Assembly (NCBI GenBank): GCA_020634245.1
Contig: JACKCC010000007.1
Coordinates: 484,555-548,554 of the forward strand
DNA from: Ardenticatenaceae bacterium
GTDB taxonomy: Bacteria > Chloroflexota > Anaerolineae > Promineifilales > Promineifilaceae
Direction of reading: 5' to 3'
DNA length: 64,000 nucleotides
In this document: piece after piece, positions 42,088 through 50,748 of the stretch
Layout: each line of letters opens with the position of its first letter
How positions within the stretch are numbered: the first letter of the stretch is position 1
The notes under the pieces: generated by a model
What the model was told of the DNA's origin: nothing
The model's database searches: none
The model's input: the letters and a program-made list of their open reading frames with translations, nothing else
Made by a program: the position numbers and the translations under genes

Positions 42088-42501
42088 TTAGCCCTGGCTG
42101 TCGGGGGCGATGGGCGGCGTGGGCCAGGGTGTTGGGGCTGGCGGCGGCGGGATGAGTTCTTGTGGTGGTGGCGGCGCAATCAGTAATGGTGGATTAGCGA
42201 TGGGGAGACTGTGTTCGGAGTTAACGGCCGTTTCCACAGTCACTCCGGCCATATTTGTGTCTGAACGATTCCCTGATGGCCCACTTTGCATATTGAACAA
42301 GAAAATAGCCACAATCAGCATCATCACCGCGACAACTCCCATCAAGTAGGAGACAACTTTGGGAAATCGCCGGCCTTTAAGCTCTTTGCCTTGTTTAGGC
42401 TCCGGCCGTTCTTCAAGCGGGGCTATGGTTTGTTCGTATTCCTCGCGCAAGGCCAGCATGGCCTGGTCTAAATCTTGCTGCGGCTTCTTTTTATCACTCA
42501 T
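42088..42501 (-). CDS. Proline-rich bitopic membrane protein, unknown
   Basis: A 137-residue protein with a hydrophilic, charged N-terminus (about 50 residues), one membrane helix (VVSYLMGVVAVMMLIVAIFLF) and an exported proline-rich tail (IAPPPPQELIPPPPAPTPWP). The tail is like the linkers of wall-spanning proteins. It follows the pilin-repeat gene on the same strand with a gap of 13 bp, so both are probably one operon, and it may help assemble or anchor that pilin. No family is recognised. Confidence 0.7.
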   Translation of the reverse strand: MSDKKKPQQDLDQAMLALREEYEQTIAPLEERPEPKQGKELKGRRFPKVVSYLMGVVAVMMLIVAIFLFNMQSGPSGNRSDTNMAGVTVETAVNSEHSLPIANPPLLIAPPPPQELIPPPPAPTPWPTPPIAPDSQG

Positions 42502-42514
42502 TTGATTTCCCTTA

Positions 42515-43684
42515 TTATTTCAGCGTAATGGTTGTACTGCTGCCGGCGGCGGTGTTGAAAACGGCTGACCAGAAGGAATGACTTTTATAATCAGCCCGAA
42601 ACTGATAGCTGCCGCGAGGCAGATCAAAGGTGACGCTGCCCTGGTTATCGGTTTTACCATACAAACCAAAATAGCTGCCATTGTCGGTAAACGCGTAAAC
42701 CCAGATGTTTTTAACAGGTCTCCCATCGTCATCAACAACGTTAACGGCGAACGGCCGTTCTTCTGTTTTAATGACGGCCGTATCCGTGCCCGGAACGGTT
42801 ACCTTTTCCGACCAGTATTCATTGCCCCGGTAATCGACACGGAATTGATAGGTTCCGGCGGGGACATCCAGGCGGGCACGGCCGTTGCCATTTGTCCGGT
42901 CATAAATACCGGTATAGCTGCCATCTTCCGTATAGCCATAAACCGCTAGATTGCTTTCTTTGATGCCTTTGCCGGCATCATCGACGACAGTGACATCGAT
43001 GGTGTATTGGCGGATTTCGATGGTAGTGGCATTTTGGGCTGGCGAATTAACGGCCGGTGACCAGTACCACTGTCCGTTGACGTAGGCCCGGAATTTGTAG
43101 TCACCATCAGGCAGTTCGAGCACGATCTGGCCATTGTTATCGGTGCGGCCGTACACACCTGACCAATATTGCTCATCGGCCGTATAGGCATAGACATAAA
43201 CATTGGTCATCCCCCTGCCTTTTTCGTCCACAACCGTGACAGTGAAATCCTGAACATTCATCCTGATGCTGGTTTGATTTTGCTGTGGGAAATTAAGATA
43301 TTCAGACCAATAGAAATGTGGATTTTTGTAGGCCAGGAAATGGTAAACACCCTTTTGCATTCCTTCAAAAAGAGCAGCGCCTTCGTTATCGGTAATTCCA
43401 TAAAGGCCCAGCCAGTTTCCATCGCCATCAAAGGCATATACGTAAATGTCAGCTGCACCCTGGTTGCCATTGTCCAAGACGGTTACTTTTATCGTGTCGG
43501 ATGGCAAATCATTATCGGATAAGCCGAAAGCCTGGTTAATACGGGTCAAAACATCTTGCGTATCCGCCCCAATCACCGCTAAAATTAAAACGGTCGCGGC
43601 AACGACCAATGTTAGAATCAGAGCATATTCCGTTAAACCTTGTCCACAGTTTTTTAGATCTGTTCTTTTGTGTGAATTGTCCAT
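42515..43684 (-). CDS. Flp-type pilin fused to four beta-sandwich repeats
   Basis: A 389-residue protein. The N-terminus has NCGQGLTEYALILTLVVAATVL, the same prepilin arrangement as small Flp pilins, with Glu at position 5 after the Gly. Instead of ending near residue 60, the protein continues through four repeats of about 80 residues, each with VTVVDxxGKG, VYxYTxDGxYxGxYGRT, LPxGxYxFRAxY and YWSxxV elements, resembling carboxypeptidase-regulatory/SpaA-like folds. It could form a surface fibre with long adhesive modules. GAGG lies nine bases before the ATG at 43684. It is the most unusual surface gene here. Confidence 0.82.
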   Translation of the reverse strand: MDNSHKRTDLKNCGQGLTEYALILTLVVAATVLILAVIGADTQDVLTRINQAFGLSDNDLPSDTIKVTVLDNGNQGAADIYVYAFDGDGNWLGLYGITDNEGAALFEGMQKGVYHFLAYKNPHFYWSEYLNFPQQNQTSIRMNVQDFTVTVVDEKGRGMTNVYVYAYTADEQYWSGVYGRTDNNGQIVLELPDGDYKFRAYVNGQWYWSPAVNSPAQNATTIEIRQYTIDVTVVDDAGKGIKESNLAVYGYTEDGSYTGIYDRTNGNGRARLDVPAGTYQFRVDYRGNEYWSEKVTVPGTDTAVIKTEERPFAVNVVDDDGRPVKNIWVYAFTDNGSYFGLYGKTDNQGSVTFDLPRGSYQFRADYKSHSFWSAVFNTAAGSSTTITLK

Positions 43685-43839
43685 AGCAGTTTGCCTCATC
43701 CATAAGATGGCAACTGGAAAATCTTTAGCTGCCTGTCTATCATTTGTCTATTGGACTATAACATTGAAGAGGGGGAAAAATCTGTAGGAATTTAAGGCCA
43801 GTGGGTAAAAACCCGTATGCATACAGTAGTGCTCCAGTA

Positions 43840-43914
43840 CCCGTATTCAGTAATCCGTGTCCCGTAATTCGAAGGCGTCATCTCTGAAAAACATGTCAGA
43901 TTACGGTATACGGG
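43840..43914. repeat. ATTACGG-type inverted repeat
   Basis: CCCGTATTCAGTAATCCG (43840-43857) is largely complementary to CAGATTACGGTATACGGG (43897-43914). Words such as TAATCCGTGTCCC recall the repeat at 27533. No gene is seen in 43685-44005. Confidence 0.45.
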
Positions 43915-43933
43915 CATCGGGTTAAGGGTTTGA

Positions 43934-43976
43934 GTCACAAAAAAGGAGACGTCCCCTATAAGGAGCCTCTCCTTTT
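43934..43976 (-). terminator. Terminator of the APH-family gene, now cut off by an IS
   Basis: AAAAGGAGA (43941-43949) pairs with TCTCCTTTT (43968-43976), and the minus strand runs into at least seven Ts. Before the IS1 insertion it would have stood about 30 bp after the stop of the minus-strand gene at 45191. Confidence 0.65.
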
Positions 43977-44071
43977 GGTCATGGTAAAATGGCAGTATGG
44001 TTAAAGATGGTCCCCCTCTTGGGTGTTGCCGGGTAAAATAACCCAATTAACACCAAACAGGAGAGGGGTCA

Positions 44072-44542
44072 ATGAATCAATTAGCCAATGTTGGCGATTT
44101 TTGTCCAAATGAAGCCTGCCCGGATTATGGTAAGCTTCAGAAAAAACAGTCAAAACAGAACATTAAAAAACATGGTTTCACGGCAACCGGCATACAGCGC
44201 TTCCAATGCCGGACTTGTGGTCAGACATTTACGGCTACGAAAGGAACGCCCTTCTACCGGCGGCGGACAGATTCCGAAGAAATCTTGGAAACCCTGGCCT
44301 TCCTAGCCGAAGGTGTTCGGATCAGCACTCTGGCTCGCGTTCAAGGCCATAAAGAAGACACCATTCTGGCGTGGCTCAAAGATGCAGCAACTCATGTCGC
44401 TGAAATCGAATCCGTTTTGTTGGCCAACTACCAACTGGAACGGGGTCAACTGGATGCGATGTGGAGTTACGTGGCGCACAAAGGTGAAAAAAAGGCTATC
44501 CCGAGACAGAAGAACAAGGGCAGTTCTGGCGAGCGACCATGA
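44072..44542 (+). CDS. IS1-family transposase, upstream reading frame (InsA-like)
   Basis: A 156-residue frame with zinc-finger cysteines (CPNEACPDYG, CRTCGQTF) and a helix-turn-helix-like part, then QLDAMWSYVAHKG with the first catalytic Asp. The seven As at 44487-44493 form an A-AAA-AAG slippery site. A shift to the -1 frame there reads on into GYPETEEQGQFWRAT and joins the second frame. GGAGAGG precedes the ATG. Unshifted product would end 16 residues later and could act as a DNA-binding regulator, as InsA does. Confidence 0.85.
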   Translation: MNQLANVGDFCPNEACPDYGKLQKKQSKQNIKKHGFTATGIQRFQCRTCGQTFTATKGTPFYRRRTDSEEILETLAFLAEGVRISTLARVQGHKEDTILAWLKDAATHVAEIESVLLANYQLERGQLDAMWSYVAHKGEKKAIPRQKNKGSSGERP

Positions 44543-45174
44543 TTGACAGTGATACCCGGCTCCGCGTCGCCAGCGGCATTGCCAAGACCGAAACGGAAGC
44601 GTCGCAGATTGTATTCACAATGCTCAAGCAGCGGGGTCATCCTGACAAGCCGCCACCGACTATCTCCGATGGTTGGGGCGGCATCCGGGAAGCGATGGTT
44701 GAAGTGTACGGTCAAGTGCCGCCCTATTCAGGGCGTGGTCGCCCACCAACGCTTAAGCAGCCAGGCGAGGATTGGCAATATCTGCAAATGGTCAAGCAAC
44801 GGGAAAACGGTCGGGTCATAGGGACTGAATTACGGGTCATTTACGGTGATGAAACGGAAGTGCTGGCCTTGTTAGGCAAGAGCACCAGTTATATTGAGCG
44901 CTCCAACTTAACCAGTCGTCATTTCAACAGCCGCTTAACCCGGAAAACATTGGCCTTTTCCAAAACCATCGCGATGCATCAGGCGGCAGCAACGCTGGAA
45001 GATGCCTACTACAATCTGGTACGGCCACACAAAACACTGCGTCAGGAGGTCGTTGCCCAAGGCCGTCGTTGGTTACCGCGAACACCGGCCATGGCCTCTG
45101 CTTTGACTGAGCATATTTGGACTGTTAAAGAACTATTTTCAAACATCCCAGTCCCCATCGTTAACAACACTTAA
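44539..45174 (+). CDS. IS1-family transposase, catalytic frame (InsB-like)
   Basis: The frame has DSDTRLRVASGI with the second catalytic Asp and SYIERSNLTSRHFNSRLTRKT with the catalytic Glu, a pattern typical of IS1 DDE transposases. Its own ATG overlaps the stop of the first frame as ATGA, but the frame is open upstream to the slippery As, so a fused protein of about 365 residues by -1 frameshift is expected. The frame is otherwise intact, so the element may be active. Confidence 0.85.
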   Translation: MIDSDTRLRVASGIAKTETEASQIVFTMLKQRGHPDKPPPTISDGWGGIREAMVEVYGQVPPYSGRGRPPTLKQPGEDWQYLQMVKQRENGRVIGTELRVIYGDETEVLALLGKSTSYIERSNLTSRHFNSRLTRKTLAFSKTIAMHQAAATLEDAYYNLVRPHKTLRQEVVAQGRRWLPRTPAMASALTEHIWTVKELFSNIPVPIVNNT

Positions 45175-45190
45175 CGGGGAGACTATCTGG

Positions 45191-46147
45191 TTAAATTGAG
45201 GCGATGAATGTGTGACCGGTCATGCCTGTAGATACGGTAAAGAGACTGGTCAGCCAGACCCGGCGGATGGTGAGGAGGGGGGATATGGCGGCATGTTCGT
45301 TGCGTGATAACGGCCGTTCCGAGTAATACCCCGCAAAAAAGGCCTCCGACTGCTCCTCTGACCGGTGCATTAAATTGGTGTTAAGCAAAAAGGCGGCGAT
45401 GTCATACGCCCGCCAGCCAGGCCCGCATAAATCGAAATTAAAGAAGGTTGGGATACCGTTCTTGTCAAAGCGGACGCTGGCATTGTGGAAATCACCGCCA
45501 ATCGGGCCCCAACTGTCTGGCGTTTCTTCTTCGTTGTGCAGTAAAGCCAACATTTCCTCTTTGGCTTCCTGTGCAGATGTGATGACCAGGTCTAAATCAT
45601 CTTTGCGGCTCTTGTCCCACAACCGTTTGATTCGTTCCACCGATTTATCGACTAAGTATTCCAGGTTCATGGGCTGCCGCTGGTAAGGGCTTTTGTATTG
45701 ATTGGAAACAACATGAATCCGGGCTATGGCTGCGCCACATTGATAAAGTTGTTCAGCGTTATCTAACGACATTACCTGGCCAGGGGCAAAACTGAACAAG
45801 GCATAATAGCGCAGACCTTCCGGCGCATCGACGCTGCCCAGAAAACGGCCGTCACGCCGGGCCAGCGGGTAAGACACAGAAACGTCGTTCGCTTTCAAAA
45901 AGTTAAGCCAATCCAGTTCGTACAAATAATCCGATTCTTCCCGGCCCAGCGGGGTTCCCAACTGGTAGATGCGGGCAACGTACCTGGTGTTGTCGGCCGT
46001 ACGAACCAGGTAATGATCATTATCCTGGGTACGCACCATTTTGCTGAACAATTGGCAGCTTACTGGCCCCAGGTCGTATTCGTTGGTAATGACTTCGGCC
46101 AGCGCATCACTGTCGATAAATGAGCGGGCTACACGTATTTGAGTCAC
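45191..46147 (-). CDS. APH/choline-kinase-family phosphotransferase
   Basis: A 318-residue protein-kinase-like enzyme. VPGG-type loops are weak, but GPIGGDFHNASVRFDKNGIP is the catalytic loop (the usual HGD is GGD here) and FFNFDLCGPGWRAYDIAAFLL is the metal-binding DFD-like segment with Asn before Phe-Asp. It resembles the SrkA/homoserine-kinase-II group. The substrate is unknown. GGAGG precedes a GTG start. Its stop codon lies inside the target duplication of the adjoining IS1, so the protein is complete but its terminator is now 1.2 kb away. Confidence 0.8.
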   Translation of the reverse strand: MTQIRVARSFIDSDALAEVITNEYDLGPVSCQLFSKMVRTQDNDHYLVRTADNTRYVARIYQLGTPLGREESDYLYELDWLNFLKANDVSVSYPLARRDGRFLGSVDAPEGLRYYALFSFAPGQVMSLDNAEQLYQCGAAIARIHVVSNQYKSPYQRQPMNLEYLVDKSVERIKRLWDKSRKDDLDLVITSAQEAKEEMLALLHNEEETPDSWGPIGGDFHNASVRFDKNGIPTFFNFDLCGPGWRAYDIAAFLLNTNLMHRSEEQSEAFFAGYYSERPLSRNEHAAISPLLTIRRVWLTSLFTVSTGMTGHTFIASI

Positions 46148-46211
46148 AGTCAGGCCTCCTTCGGCAAATTCGCATCAATTATGGTGTTTTTTTGCCGATT
46201 GGCAACGTTCA

Positions 46212-47177
46212 CTACAAAAGCTGGCGCAAGAATTGGAAGACGCGGTCGCTGTGTTCGGCCGGAGTCTCATGTTCGTAATCGGGGTAAACCAGCATTGATT
46301 TGGCCGATGTGATTTTGTTGTAGGCAGCGAATTGGGTGGACGGCGGGCAAATGGTGTCCATGAGGCAAGTCGTCATCAAAACTTCGGCTCGAATGCGTGG
46401 AGCGAGATGCTGGACGTCGATGTAGCCTAACCGTTCGAACACGGCCGTTTCCCGTTCGTGTGCCGGGTCAAAACGGCGAAAATAATCACGCAGTTCGGCA
46501 TATGCCTTTTCAGCCAGGTCCATTTCCCAGACACGCTGATAGTCGCTGAGGAAGGGGAAGGTAGGTGCGGCCAGTCGGATGCGCGGCTCCAAAGCGGCGC
46601 AGGCCAGGGTCAGGCCGCCGCCCTGGCTGCCCCCGGTGGCCCCAACTCGGTTGGCATCCACTTCTGGCATAGCCATGACGATGCCGGCCAGTTGGGCGGT
46701 ATCCAGGAAAATCTGGCGGAAGAGCATTTGCTGCGGTGGGCCGTCCAACCCGCGAATGATGTGGCCGTGCAGCGTGTTGCCAATCACGCCGCCCACATCT
46801 TCCGACAGACCGCCCTGGCCACGGCAGTCGAGTGCGGCCACGACAAAACCTTCGGCTACGTAGCCCAATTTGTCGGTCCAACTGCCGGAATCCATGCTGT
46901 AGCCGTGAAACATCAAAACGGCCGGGCAGGGCGCGGCAATTTGCTTGGGGCGGAGCAGCTTAGCATAAACTCTGGCTCCACCTATACCGGTAAAGGTGAG
47001 GTGGAAACAGTCGGCTACGGCCGTTTCAAATTCAGCTGGAACCAATTCAACTTGCGGATCAACGGCCTGCATCTCGACCAGCGCTTCCTGCCAGAAATCG
47101 TCAAAATTGACCGGGCGCGGGTTACGGCCGTTATAGGTTTCTAATTGTTCGCGGGGCAGATCAAAGGTTAAAGGCAT
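46212..47177 (-). CDS. Acetyl xylan esterase / cephalosporin-C deacetylase (CE7)
   Basis: A 321-residue alpha/beta hydrolase of carbohydrate esterase family 7. PAVLMFHGYSMDSGSWTDK holds the oxyanion region, ALDCRGQGGLSEDVGG is a family mark, GATGGSQGGGLTLA has the nucleophile Ser, LMDTICPPSTQF the Asp, and YPDYEHE the His. CE7 enzymes remove acetyl groups from xylo-oligosaccharides and some antibiotics inside the cell. GGAGG precedes the ATG. The start agrees with family members (MPLTFDLP...). No sugar transport genes adjoin. Confidence 0.92.
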   Translation of the reverse strand: MPLTFDLPREQLETYNGRNPRPVNFDDFWQEALVEMQAVDPQVELVPAEFETAVADCFHLTFTGIGGARVYAKLLRPKQIAAPCPAVLMFHGYSMDSGSWTDKLGYVAEGFVVAALDCRGQGGLSEDVGGVIGNTLHGHIIRGLDGPPQQMLFRQIFLDTAQLAGIVMAMPEVDANRVGATGGSQGGGLTLACAALEPRIRLAAPTFPFLSDYQRVWEMDLAEKAYAELRDYFRRFDPAHERETAVFERLGYIDVQHLAPRIRAEVLMTTCLMDTICPPSTQFAAYNKITSAKSMLVYPDYEHETPAEHSDRVFQFLRQLL

Positions 47178-47290
47178 GGATTCCTCCGTTTAGGTTGCCG
47201 GTGATGGCCCGGTGAAGACACCGGCCACAGCCGTATAGTTTCGTTTTTATGAATCAAGTGTGGAAATTAAACGGCCGTTTTCTGCATCCG

Positions 47291-47557
47291 TCAACCAAAT
47301 CGCTTTTGATTACGGGCGCGGGCTTTAGCCGCTTCTTCTTCGCGGCTGCGCGGGGCAGTATTAGTTGTCAACGACTCCAGTAAGGTTTGGGTAGCGCGGG
47401 CGATTTCTTGCACGGCCGTATCAAATGCTGCCTGATTGACCTGTGACGGCCGTGTAAACCCGCTCACCTTGCGCACATACTGTAAAGCCGCACCTGTGAT
47501 CTCTTCTTCGCTGGCAGGCGGGTCAAAATTGAATAACGGTTTGATATTGCGACACAT
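47291..47557 (-). CDS. DUF2277 protein
   Basis: An 88-residue small basic protein. MCRNIKPLFNFDPPASEEE and ALQYVRKVSGFTRPSQVNQAAFD are conserved signatures of DUF2277, whose function is not known. AAGTGAA precedes the ATG at 47557, which fits the family start better than an ATG three codons upstream. The C-terminus is rich in Arg, Lys and Glu. Confidence 0.88.
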   Translation of the reverse strand: MCRNIKPLFNFDPPASEEEITGAALQYVRKVSGFTRPSQVNQAAFDTAVQEIARATQTLLESLTTNTAPRSREEEAAKARARNQKRFG

Positions 47558-47800
47558 AATTTTCACTTGTCTAGTCAGTCAATCAGCAGACAGCCATCTG
47601 CTGAAAAGCTGAACAACGTTCCCTAATCGTCTTCATTGCGTTAGCTTTGCGCACGGTAATATAATGAAGTTTAACTTAAACTAAAAGGAATGACGAAGGT
47701 AGCAGCCGCTTTTTCCAGCAAGAATAATCATCGCAAAATGCTTTAAGCCACTGCACCATTCAAGACTAAAAACAACAAGGATTCTCTGATAAATTCTGGG

Positions 47801-47857
47801 GTAGGGGCGCGTCCTTGTGCCCGCCCAATCAGGGGCGACCATAAGGACGTGCCCTAC
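47801..47857. repeat. GTAGGGGC-type inverted repeat
   Basis: GTAGGGGCGCGTCCTTGTG and the reverse-complement segment ending GGACGTGCCCTAC flank a short loop with CCCGCCCAATCAGGGGCG. Similar GTAGGGGC elements are scattered in many genomes. The gap 47567-47973 shows nothing else. Confidence 0.5.
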
Positions 47858-47973
47858 AATTACACAAAACCTCAGAGAACCACAACAAGTAGGGCATAAG
47901 TAAACGAGAATCATCAATCATCAACCATTTTCTACCTTCTGCCCTCTGATTCTTGCCTTTTTCAGGAGTACCC

Positions 47974-50748
47974 ATGCGTAACGATCCGCCCACCCGTCCT
48001 AATTTACCTGTTGTGAATGTTCCCAGCCCGCGTCGGCGTGGCTGCCGTGGCTGCTTGAGCCGGGCCTTCATCATCGGCATTATTTTGCTGGCGCTGGCCG
48101 TTTTTGCCGGCGTCATCGCCGTCGGCACTATTATTTATGTCAATTTTTCGCGGGAAATTGAAGACGGGATTGCCAAGCTGGACACTGCCCGCGACCGGGA
48201 AACCTTCGAGACGACGCAAATTTTTGACCGCAACGGCGAACTTCTGTGGGAAATATTCGGTGAAGGCAACCGGACGCAAATTCCGCTGAGCCAGATACCG
48301 CAAGATTTAATCGATGCCACAATTTCTGTCGAAGACGACACATTTTATGAGAACATTGGCCTGGATGCGCCGTCGTTAATTGCCGCGATTATCGCCAATT
48401 TTCGCAATCCCGAAGGACGGCCGATTGGGGGCAGTACCATTACGCAGCAAGTAGTTAAACACATCGCTTTTGATTATGAAGAGCGCACGGCCGTTTCCTA
48501 CGATCGCAAAACAAAAGAGATGGTCCTGGCCTGGATCATGAACCGCAAATATAGCAAAGACGAAATCCTGGAGATGTACCTCAACGAAATTTACTACGGC
48601 AACCTGGCCTATGGGATTGAGGCCGCGGCCCAGACCTACTTTGGCAAACCGGCGGCCCAATTGGATTTGGCCGAAGCCAGCCTGTTAGCCGCCCTGCCGC
48701 AAAGCCCGGTTGATTTGGACCCGCTGACCAATTTGGAAGGGGCCAAAGAACGGCAGTGGCTGGTGCTGAATTTGATGGTCAGCGAAGGCTACGCCACCGA
48801 AGACGAGATTTATGCCGCTTTCCAGGAGGCGTTCAACTTTGCCCAGCAGGAAGTCAGCCTGGCCGCACCCCATTTTGCCGTGTACGTGCGCCAGCAGTTG
48901 GAAGAGCAGTTTGGCGCCGACGTGGTGGCCAATGGCGGCCTGCGCGTGACGACAACGCTGGATTTGCGCTATCAAAAATTGGCCGAGGAATATGCCCGGC
49001 AGCACGTTGCCGCTGTCGGCCCGGAGCACAATCTGACCAACGCCTCGCTGGTGGCGTTGAAACCGGTCACGGGCGAGATTCTGGCCATGCTGGGCAGTGT
49101 TGATTACCATGATGATGCCATTGACGGCCGTGTCAACATCGCGCTATCCCTTCAGCAGCCGGGCAGTTCCATCAAGCCGTTGACCTACGCCGCCGTCCTG
49201 TCACCGGACGAGAACGGCATCCCGGCCTGGACAGCCGCCGACATTTTGTGGGACGTGGAAGTGGACTATCCCCAGTTTGATGGCAGCACCTACTCACCGG
49301 TGAATTATGACGGCCGTTTCCACGGTCCGGTGCGGCTGCGCGATGCGTTGGCCAACAGCTATAACATTCCGGCGGTGCTGGCCTTACAGGATTTGGGCGT
49401 GCCCAAGATGCTGGAATTCGCCCGGCAGATGGGCATCACCACCTGGCAGGGCGACTCCAGCCAGTACGGGCTGTCGCTGACGTTGGGCGGCGGTGAAGTC
49501 GCGCCACTGGATATGGCCACCGCTTATGGCGTCTTTGCCAACGGCGGCCAACTAGTCGAGCCGCTCTCTATCCTGCGTGTGGAAAAAAGCAACGGCGATG
49601 TTTTATTTGAAGCCCAACCGCAGGGTGTGCCCGTGCTCGACCCGCGAGTGGCCTACCTCATCAGCGATATTTTGGACGACGACAACGCACGCGTCCCGGC
49701 CATGGGGCGCGACAATCCGCTGGCGCTGCCGTTCCCGGCGGCGGCCAAAACGGGCACAACCAACGATTTCCGCGACAACTGGACGATTGGTTACACGCCA
49801 GGGCTGGTCGTCGCCGTCTGGACGGGCAACACCGACAACAGCGAGATGATCAACATCAGCGGGCTGACCGGGGCGGCTCCTCTCTGGTCGGATTATATGC
49901 AGGCGATTTATGGCAATTATGATTTGCTGGATGTCCTGAACGTCAACGGCGTGGTTCCGGTCACCGAATTTGTGCCGCCGGATGGGTTGGAGAAACGGCC
50001 GTTATGCAGCATCGCCTCGGTCACAGTTGGGGCAGCGGATTGTACCTTTAGTGGTGAAGAGTGGTTTTTGACGGAACCGGCAGCAGCCGCGCCTACCCCC
50101 ACCCCCGATCCGGAATTTGTCCAGTGGGAAGAGGTGGAAACGGCCGTGCTGCGCATCCCCGCCGTCCCCTTACCGCCCGTTCCGCTGGAAGTGCTGGATG
50201 CTGAACCCGATGAAGACGCGCCGCCGCCGCAGTTGTTCTGCGAATTTGCCGAGGGAACCGAGCTGGCCCTGCTGCCGCCCGATGCCCTGCCCCAGGTCTT
50301 CCTCACGCCGCCGCGCAACCCGGAGAGCCTGAAAGCGGCCCATGAATGGGCACAGGCTAACAATATCGCCATCCTGCCCACAGCGGCCTGCAACGAAGAA
50401 CTGCTGGCGTTAGCCCGCGACCCTAATACACCGGCTATCTGGCGCATCACCAGCCCCAAAGAGGGTGACACAGTCAGCGGTGTCCTGCCTATCGAGGGTA
50501 CGGCCGATTTTGACCCGGCCGTTGTTCAGTTTTACAAAATTGAGCTGGGTATCCCCGATGGCGGCAACGTCAACTGGGTGACGCTGGGCGAAATTCATAA
50601 CACGCCGGTAGTCAATGGCACGCTGGAAATCCTGCACGCCGATGCCCTGCCGCCAGGCGATTACTTCCTACGCCTCATCGTTGTCAAGGACAGCAATTAC
50701 GTCGGCGAACCGCACACGATTCAGGTTGCGATTGAACCATCGAGCTAA
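47974..50748 (+). CDS. Class A penicillin-binding protein (PBP1a-type)
   Basis: A 924-residue bifunctional peptidoglycan synthase. One N-terminal membrane helix (about 30-60) is followed by a GT51 transglycosylase domain with [13 protein letters not shown] (catalytic Glu), [11 protein letters not shown] and [20 protein letters not shown]. The transpeptidase has [14 protein letters not shown] (SxxK), ANSYNIPAV (SxN) and [12 protein letters not shown] (KTG). The last 230 residues are a Pro-rich linker and an Ig-like/Gram-positive-type C-terminal module. AGGAG precedes the ATG at 47974. It is convergent with the kinase gene and overlaps its end by four bases. Confidence 0.94.
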   Translation: MRNDPPTRPNLPVVNVPSPRRRGCRGCLSRAFIIGIILLALAVFAGVIAVGTIIYVNFSREIEDGIAKLDTARDRETFETTQIFDRNGELLWEIFGEGNRTQIPLSQIPQDLIDATISVEDDTFYENIGLDAPSLIAAIIANFRNPEGRPIGGSTITQQVVKHIAFDYEERTAVSYDRKTKEMVLAWIMNRKYSKDEILEMYLNEIYYGNLAYGIEAAAQTYFGKPAAQLDLAEASLLAALPQSPVDLDPLTNLEGAKERQWLVLNLMVSEGYATEDEIYAAFQEAFNFAQQEVSLAAPHFAVYVRQQLEEQFGADVVANGGLRVTTTLDLRYQKLAEEYARQHVAAVGPEHNLTNASLVALKPVTGEILAMLGSVDYHDDAIDGRVNIALSLQQPGSSIKPLTYAAVLSPDENGIPAWTAADILWDVEVDYPQFDGSTYSPVNYDGRFHGPVRLRDALANSYNIPAVLALQDLGVPKMLEFARQMGITTWQGDSSQYGLSLTLGGGEVAPLDMATAYGVFANGGQLVEPLSILRVEKSNGDVLFEAQPQGVPVLDPRVAYLISDILDDDNARVPAMGRDNPLALPFPAAAKTGTTNDFRDNWTIGYTPGLVVAVWTGNTDNSEMINISGLTGAAPLWSDYMQAIYGNYDLLDVLNVNGVVPVTEFVPPDGLEKRPLCSIASVTVGAADCTFSGEEWFLTEPAAAAPTPTPDPEFVQWEEVETAVLRIPAVPLPPVPLEVLDAEPDEDAPPPQLFCEFAEGTELALLPPDALPQVFLTPPRNPESLKAAHEWAQANNIAILPTAACNEELLALARDPNTPAIWRITSPKEGDTVSGVLPIEGTADFDPAVVQFYKIELGIPDGGNVNWVTLGEIHNTPVVNGTLEILHADALPPGDYFLRLIVVKDSNYVGEPHTIQVAIEPSS

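Larger units (their letters stand above)
44006..45187 (+). mobile_element. IS1-family insertion sequence, 1182 bp
   Basis: The imperfect terminal repeats are GATGGTCCCCCTCTTGGGTGTTG at the left and GATAGTCTCCCCGTTAAGTGTTG (read on the minus strand) at the right. An identical 8-bp TGGTTAAA flanks both sides (43998-44005 and 45188-45195), a target duplication of normal IS1 size. Because it is intact, insertion is recent. The element has no ACGGCCGT octamer. It landed on the stop codon of the APH-family gene, and the stop is regenerated from the duplication. Confidence 0.88.

Noticed and set aside
44088..44546. Other plus-strand frames inside the IS1-family element
   Set aside because: They are out of frame with the zinc-finger and DDE motifs. 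The two annotated frames joined at the A7 site explain the transposase.
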